Source of the DNA: Paragonimus westermani
Taxonomy: Eukaryota > Platyhelminthes > Trematoda > Plagiorchiida > Troglotrematidae
Direction of reading: 5' to 3'
Assembly: GCA_008508345.1 (NCBI GenBank)
Contig: QNGE01000740.1
Coordinates: forward strand, 62,001 to 126,000
DNA length: 64,000 nucleotides
The notes under the pieces are model-generated. The model was not told the origin of the DNA. It saw nothing but the letters and a program-made list of their open reading frames with translations, and ran no database searches. Below, one piece after another: positions 57,900 through 64,000 of the stretch. Positions within the stretch are counted from its first letter, which is position 1; each line of letters begins with the position of its first letter. The position numbers were made by a program, and so were the translations under genes.

Positions 57900-60800
57900 T
57901 ATGGGCTTTGTTTACGACTGGGTGATATGGTGCACAATTTACAAGTGGCCAATTTGGACGATCCCAAGGAGCCTCATACCATGAGTTTGCACGCTGGCGA
58001 CGCAATCATACGAGTACATAAACTGACAAGATATTCCTACGGTTGAGGTTGATGATTTCCTACCCTGCAAAGACGGATTCGACAATGTTTTGCATTTTGT
58101 TGCTGTCAAGTCCACCTCAAATGAACCGATATATCATACACTGTGCTGGTGGTCTGGTATTAAACCATATGGTGGGAGGACGGGAGAAATCGGGTCGTTA
58201 ATGGTGGATTTCAAGGTCGAAAGTCTAAACCTCCGGTCTCAACTGAGTCGTTTGATAAGATTATCTCTGTCAGTCTGCCAGATAGTGACCGAGGGGCAGT
58301 GAATCAGCGGCGTTTCATGTGGTTTTGTTCCGTCAGTGACATTCTGCCCAACTCTCCCGTTGAATACAGTGTCGCACAAAGCGTTTGATTGCTTGATTAT
58401 TTCTCTTCTAGGAAAAGCTACCGGAGGATTTTGAGTTGTGGGTGAAAATGGATTCTGTGTCATTCATTGTCACGCGGTAACAAGCGCTTCATGTCTGCAG
58501 TGCTCCCAATGTTGGTTATACTTGTTAGCCTCCCAAAACGAAATTATCTCTGAAGTGGGGGAAATGTGTTTTGTTAATGTAAACATAACCAAACAAACGT
58601 CTTTTCAGAACGACACTGCGTAGAGTGGTAATTTTGTGAGTGGAATACGTCATGCCGTACGTAAGTCGGAAACGCCCGCATTTTCAGGCACCAACCTGCG
58701 TGTTCTTCTAATAAACCTGTTTTTGATACATCGGTTTCATAGAGATCTATGTGCACGCGCATGAACAGCGCTCAGATGGTCGTGGCTCCTCCCCACGGGA
58801 TAGAAAACGGAGATCAACGACGACCACATTTCTGTTACACAGACAGCTGATAGTATGCTAGGTTGTGTTTGCTTCAGTGCGAAGTTCTATAGCATCACCA
58901 GTTTAGCATAAATCTTGGGTTAACGTTTGTTACTGACCCCCATCCTTACGTCAATTTTCTCTTGATTTTTCTATCCCCATGCTGGTCTGATGACTGGCAG
59001 TTTTGGTTCCAGACCACATTAAACGTCTAACCCAATTTTTATCTTTGATTGCCCACCTAGCACGTGCTGTCTATGACAGAGGAACACTGCTTCCACAAAC
59101 AAGACCCACTACGATACCCTTGACTAGACCGGCATCAACAGGGTGTTCAAGGGTAGGAGGTGTTAGTGAATGAATTAGTTCTCACCGTTTACTATTGCAA
59201 GTTGGGTCCCCGTTTATCACAAACTGTGTTCCCTTCGTCAAATTTTGGACTTTCAGGCCAGTATTTTGTGTTTGTTTAAGGCATTATTCAGTGCGTCCTT
59301 CCTCCTCATTTACATTATAAACGATAAGCTCGAATTCTGCATTTTACAAAGTATACTGAACAACTACTCAAAGGTACTTGTTACATCAATCAATAGACAT
59401 TTAGGAGGTTCCCACAAACTTCGGTTTGACCCAGTCAGTACCAATTTGCCGTGCTAATTGTTAGTTGCATACGATACTCGGCAACACCTCATCAACGTTC
59501 ATACGCCTTTTTAAGTTGTCCTGGGTTTTGTTTCACTATCGATCACAGTGTTGCCACTTTTGCTGACAGCGTTCGGAGTCACGTTCATTTGCGGACATTT
59601 TATCCTTCACTTGTGATCTATTCCTCGTTGTAAGTCGCCGACGCTGATGGTCACTCGCACAATTAGTATGCAAATACGGTTGCTCACCCCGTCAGATAAG
59701 TGAGTACGCAGTTAGCATATGCGTGTTGCTCAGTTCTGTTTTGTCCTGATCCTGTCTTATCATAACTAATTTACAACCAGACTGGATAACCGTGCAGTCC
59801 AGTCCACTTGTGGACAGTAAACGTGAGATATCAGTAGTAGGCTTGGATGTGAAACACTGCGAGGTGTGAGCAAGCAGACTAACAGTTTGTGAAAGCGCGT
59901 CTACTGATAACGCCGGTCGATATGTTTCTTTAAATATCGCTAACGCCAGTAAAAAGTTTTCCACTGTGTCACATTATGCACACAAAAAGACCTTGGAGAC
60001 CGAGGAGCAATGGTACCTCCTCGAAAAAAAGCATTCTTGACCAGAAAGCAATTTCAAGCGGTATAAACTATTTTCGCATTGGTTCACTACCCTAAAGTAA
60101 CAAACTTTTCAAGTTTAAGTGGAGGCTCTAGACCTTTGTGTATTACTGTCTATCACTTTCCATTGTTTACTTTTTCTGATGTTCTTCTGGCGGCTTGACA
60201 TTGTTGTCAACCATCTATGTATTATTGTTGACGATGCGGATGATGGTGGACCATGTACAAAACACTTTTTGAGTGACAAAACAAGCGAAGCCGTTTCCAG
60301 GAGTAACTGATGCAGACAAAAGCCTGGAACTAGTTTATTAAATAAATGTAGTGCAGCTTATTAAAATGACTAAACTATTCGCTAACAGTTTCAAAATACT
60401 AGTCTGGCAAGTTAGAATCTGTTCAGTGAACACGAAAGAACTGAAAAGATTCAACGTGTTTTTATTCAGAATAGTCAGAAAACACGAGAGATAAACCAAT
60501 TTTGTGTGCTTTCACTAGTAGTGACCACCTAACTAGCACTATAACAATAGCAACAGCTTTTGAATGAAATAAATGACAGCTCGGATTGTTCTGGGTACTG
60601 AGTGCTACTCACCACTAGGCCGATGGTAAACAAAAACTGGTAGTCCGCTATTTTTGTGTGCATTGAGCCAGTCACCTATGGCTAATCAGTAGGGCCTCAG
60701 GGTTTGTGAATTGAAACCGTCCATCAAAACCGCAAACAAAGATGTAATACTATCGTTTATACTTAAGGTTAATAAGCATCTTGTACTGGATTAAACTGAC

Positions 60801-63800
60801 GTTCCGTCCCCGTTGGGTGTCACTCACTGTGGAATGCGCTGATGAACCTCTTAATGGCCACTTTACGACATACTCCTTTGCTTTCGTTTCAAACACTTTC
60901 TGTTCTCTCGATGTAATTGTTTCTCCGGTTACAGGAAAAATGGTAGTTACGATGACTGGTAAGAAGCATTGGACTTCGCTTCTCAACTGGAGTTAGAAGC
61001 AGCCGAATCGTTCTCCAGGACAAAACAAGTTGTGCAGCCTTGTATGCGCATTTCATTGTGGCAATAATCATTTTAGTCAAAAGGGTTTTTAATTGCCATA
61101 TTCGAAATGGAGTTTGGCTATTGCAGCGTAACCTCGGGACACGTTGTAATTAGTCCAACACGTTTACAGTAGACACCCTAGCCCACTTTTCGTTTAAAAG
61201 TGTAGAACTGAAAATTTTGTACTTCGGAAATTTATACGGCCATCTTTTGTTCGTCCGAAATTCTCATTCCTCTCCTCAGTTGATCATTTTTGCAGTTTTA
61301 TCCTGCTGTGTGGCAAGGGTGATTGGTAGATTTCTTTGATGAGTTTTAAGAAACCAGATGCGTATTTCCTTTTTAGGATCCGAACCGTATTGTGGTGTGG
61401 TAGTTTGCTGTTCCTTGTCCCCAGCCTGTATTGCTTATTTTCTCCCAACATCATTACGAGGTTGCCTTGTAAACTTTTAATTAGCATACACTTTCATCAA
61501 ACCCCTTTATTTCATACATTTCATTCCATTCATTCATTCCACTCATTCCGTATATTTCTTGCTTGTAACACGCTATTGAACTGGTACCGTTTTGTCTATG
61601 AGCGTTAGGGATATTGTTTTATTGAGTCTGTGTTGCACCTTTTGATTATTGGTATAGTGAAACGGTTGCCCTCAATGATACATAGCATAGGCTGATAATC
61701 GACTAACACATGTTCAAACAAGACAGTGAGTGACACGACCCTCGTTTAGGTCAAATCACAGTGAAGTTGCACTAGTAGTCGACCTTAATTGGAGTCAGGG
61801 GCGTCATACGAATGAAGTGTGCTGAGATTTCCGCTTTGGTTTTTACTCAGTTCAAGCGCCCGCTCCATGGAATTTTCAGGGTATTTTTACCAAGCTTACT
61901 TCTTTTTCCGGCTGACGGAGTGATTTCTGGTGAGTTCATTGTAAGCTAAACATGTTTTTAGAGGAGTAGAAGTGTTTCCCATCTTTATGCTATCCAACGT
62001 ACTATCGTACGGCACCGTCTAGTGTTTATTCTATGACTTGTTATAGCTGGAATGTTTCACTATCCGTCCTGCACACTAAATTTTTAGGTATCGTCTCAGT
62101 TTGACATGTTGTTTCTATAGTTTATCACATCAAAGCAAACATTAGTATGCTAATAGTTCACTTGCGCAGTCATCCAAATTTGGTTACACCATACGTGCTT
62201 CCTGTTATCAGTGACCCGAGATTTAAAAATGACCGAAGGTTAAAAATCACACGTTAGAGCCGGATAGACTAACTTACTTCGATAGGTCTTTTGTTTATGC
62301 ACAGTTTTAAGGGATTATATTATGCATTAATGTTAGTCTATAGTCTTCAAACCTACTTTTTGCGCTTGTGGCTTGTTCCGTACGTTTTGGGATCATTTTT
62401 GAAGACCAATTGCTAACTCCTCCCCCTCTCAGACTATAGACTCAGTTCCCGTGATACATTGTTTGGTGTAGCAAGTCACACTGAGACAGAGGTTCGGGGA
62501 GCTTATTCTTTCAGAGGTGTGGGAACAGCAACTACAAACCTCAGTAATGAAAGGGTTAGCTTCCACTTGTATCTTTCCATAGATTTCCATTTTTTGAGTA
62601 GTTTGATGTAGAGCTATCAGTCTATCCATGCGAAAACTGTGTATTATATACCTGCAATAAGGAACTAGTGAAGTGTTTTCCGATTACAAATGTACGTTGC
62701 AATAACTCTGTTCAAATTGCTAGCGGTCCCATTTGTTCTTGTTGTAGTCGAGGTTAATGATGGACTCTTTGTCCGCCCTGTTGCACGTTTATGCGACATG
62801 CTGTTCAAGACTGCATCCTCGTTTTTTTAGACAGCATGACTCAACCGTAGTCAGTAGTGTTTATAAAAGCGAAATCGGATGAAAGTGTACTCTGTACTCT
62901 GTTTTCAAAATCACGTCCGTAATCTCCGCTTTGTTTATTCTCACCATATGCACTGTCATCATTTTTCGCTCTGGCGGCCTCTGATAATCTGGTGTTAAGG
63001 GGGTAATCGCCTGTTACAGCATGCCCTCTAAGACCCTCCGTCAAAATTGCCGTCACCGGAGTGTCTTGATTTCTCTCGGAAATGACACGAGCTGCCTCTC
63101 AAGTATAAACCCGTATATTCCAAGCATATTTGCCGCCTGAATAACGTGTCAATACAGACTTAGGTTCCGTACTTACCGTGCTCGCTAACCTAGTACTGTC
63201 GACGATGACACCAATCTCTAAAAAGCTCCAGTAGTTCACCAGGGCTGCTTTGAAGACAGAATTGTGGAGTACCAATGAGAGCTCATCCCACTCACTGTAT
63301 ACATTCTAACAATTGTTAGCCGTTGAATAATCCTGATTACGATGTCCCTCGGTTCTTTATTTCTGTGTCCAGAATTGGCTGTATTGATGATTATTCGTGT
63401 GAATAATATTTCTGTCATCTTGGACATTGTCAGCTGGTAAACGGATGTGCATGAATCTACTATGTTGATCTGTATAATCGGGTTGTATTTTGTTCGTTTG
63501 TTAACAAGCCAACCGTTAAGAATATCACACAGTTTCACAAGATACGGACAAAGGTGAATCGTAGTAAACTGAAATCTGGTTCAAGTGAATACAATACATA
63601 CTGACAGGTTTGCTTTACAAGGTGAATGTAAAAACTCATCACAGTTGTATGAGAAAAGTTTGTTCGCACACGGTATTCTCCCATATTGTATGTTATTTGT
63701 CGCTCACCGGCTGATAACTGAGATGAACGGTTAGCTCCAAAATAAAGTTTGGTTCACGTGTACAAAATCTACCCGATTTTCTTGTTCACTGTACCGTGGA

Positions 63801-64000
63801 TAACGTTGTGGTTCCTAATTAAGTTATAATTTTTCTATTGGTGACGCATAGAGAAGGTGTAAACTCAGGTCGTCTGCAATGTGGACACATTAGGTACAAC
63901 GTATATCACGTATATCATCGTTTGCAAATGCCTTCTGTTCTTTGCTAGGCGTCATCCTATGAAAGACATTCCTGAAGAAGCTCTGCGAAACACCAAACCT
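57900..64000. other. Unassigned region to window end
   Basis: No exon or element domain was recognised on either strand. An (ATTC)n-like tract lies at 61521-61549. A weak A-box-like stretch (tatggctaatcagtagggcctca) is at 60676-60699. Minus frames 62841-63056 and 63236-63538 (71 and 100 codons) are open but unplaced. Confidence 0.4.
61521..61549. repeat. (ATTC)n-like simple repeat
   Basis: Imperfect cattccattcattcattcc units. The same motif prefaces the anonymous dispersed repeat copies at 36319 and 45925, but no core follows here. Confidence 0.7.

Noticed and set aside
62841..63538. Minus frames of 71 and 100 codons near the right end
   Set aside because: Possibly retroelement-derived, but no domain could be identified.
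1..64000. CRISPR arrays, operons, rRNA or canonical tRNA genes
   Set aside because: None seen. The sequence is eukaryotic, with spliced exons and retroelements.

Overview
This is a stretch of animal nuclear genome, not prokaryotic. It is gene-poor, its coding exons are short and bounded by GT...AG junctions with kilobase introns, and it is crowded with broken retrotransposons. The element families (Ty3/Gypsy of CsRn1 type and a second Gypsy lineage, RTE/SR2-like and CR1-like non-LTR elements, a Penelope-like element) and the moderate AT bias suggest a digenean fluke with a large genome (Fasciola, Echinostoma, Paragonimus, Opisthorchis range). The species cannot be fixed from the window, and the retrotransposon family calls rest on protein motifs I recognise, not on a search.

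Layout. 1-3.4 kb: nothing recognised. 3.48-7.18 kb: an old Gypsy element on the minus strand (gag, protease, reverse transcriptase, start of RNase H, integrase), full of stops and frameshifts. 7.449-10.219 kb: the outstanding structure of the window, a near-perfect 668-bp inverted repeat around a 1,435-bp spacer. Its right half carries an apparently intact minus-strand gene for a DUF4806-like protein that becomes one continuous frame if a 40-nt GT...AG intron is removed. 10.85-13.43 kb: a CsRn1-type Gypsy whose gag-protease part lies on the minus strand and whose RT-RNase H-integrase part lies on the plus strand, as if the 5' end had been flipped. 17.0-18.5 kb: CR1-like non-LTR relic. 18.9-20.75 kb: RTE (SR2-like) relic with an intact YADD box, followed by a second RTE fragment to 21.3 kb.

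25.66-47.84 kb and probably beyond: three plus-strand exons of one host gene, a PP2C-like domain protein resembling Drosophila CG9801. The splice phases agree (1/1, then 0/0). Its introns (about 15.6 and 5.5 kb) contain RTE 3' fragments, tRNA-like (probably SINE) heads, copies of an anonymous dispersed repeat and a Penelope-like element with a GIY-YIG endonuclease. The remaining exons were not found. 55.7-57.1 kb holds a second CR1-like relic. The other intervals show no gene I can support.
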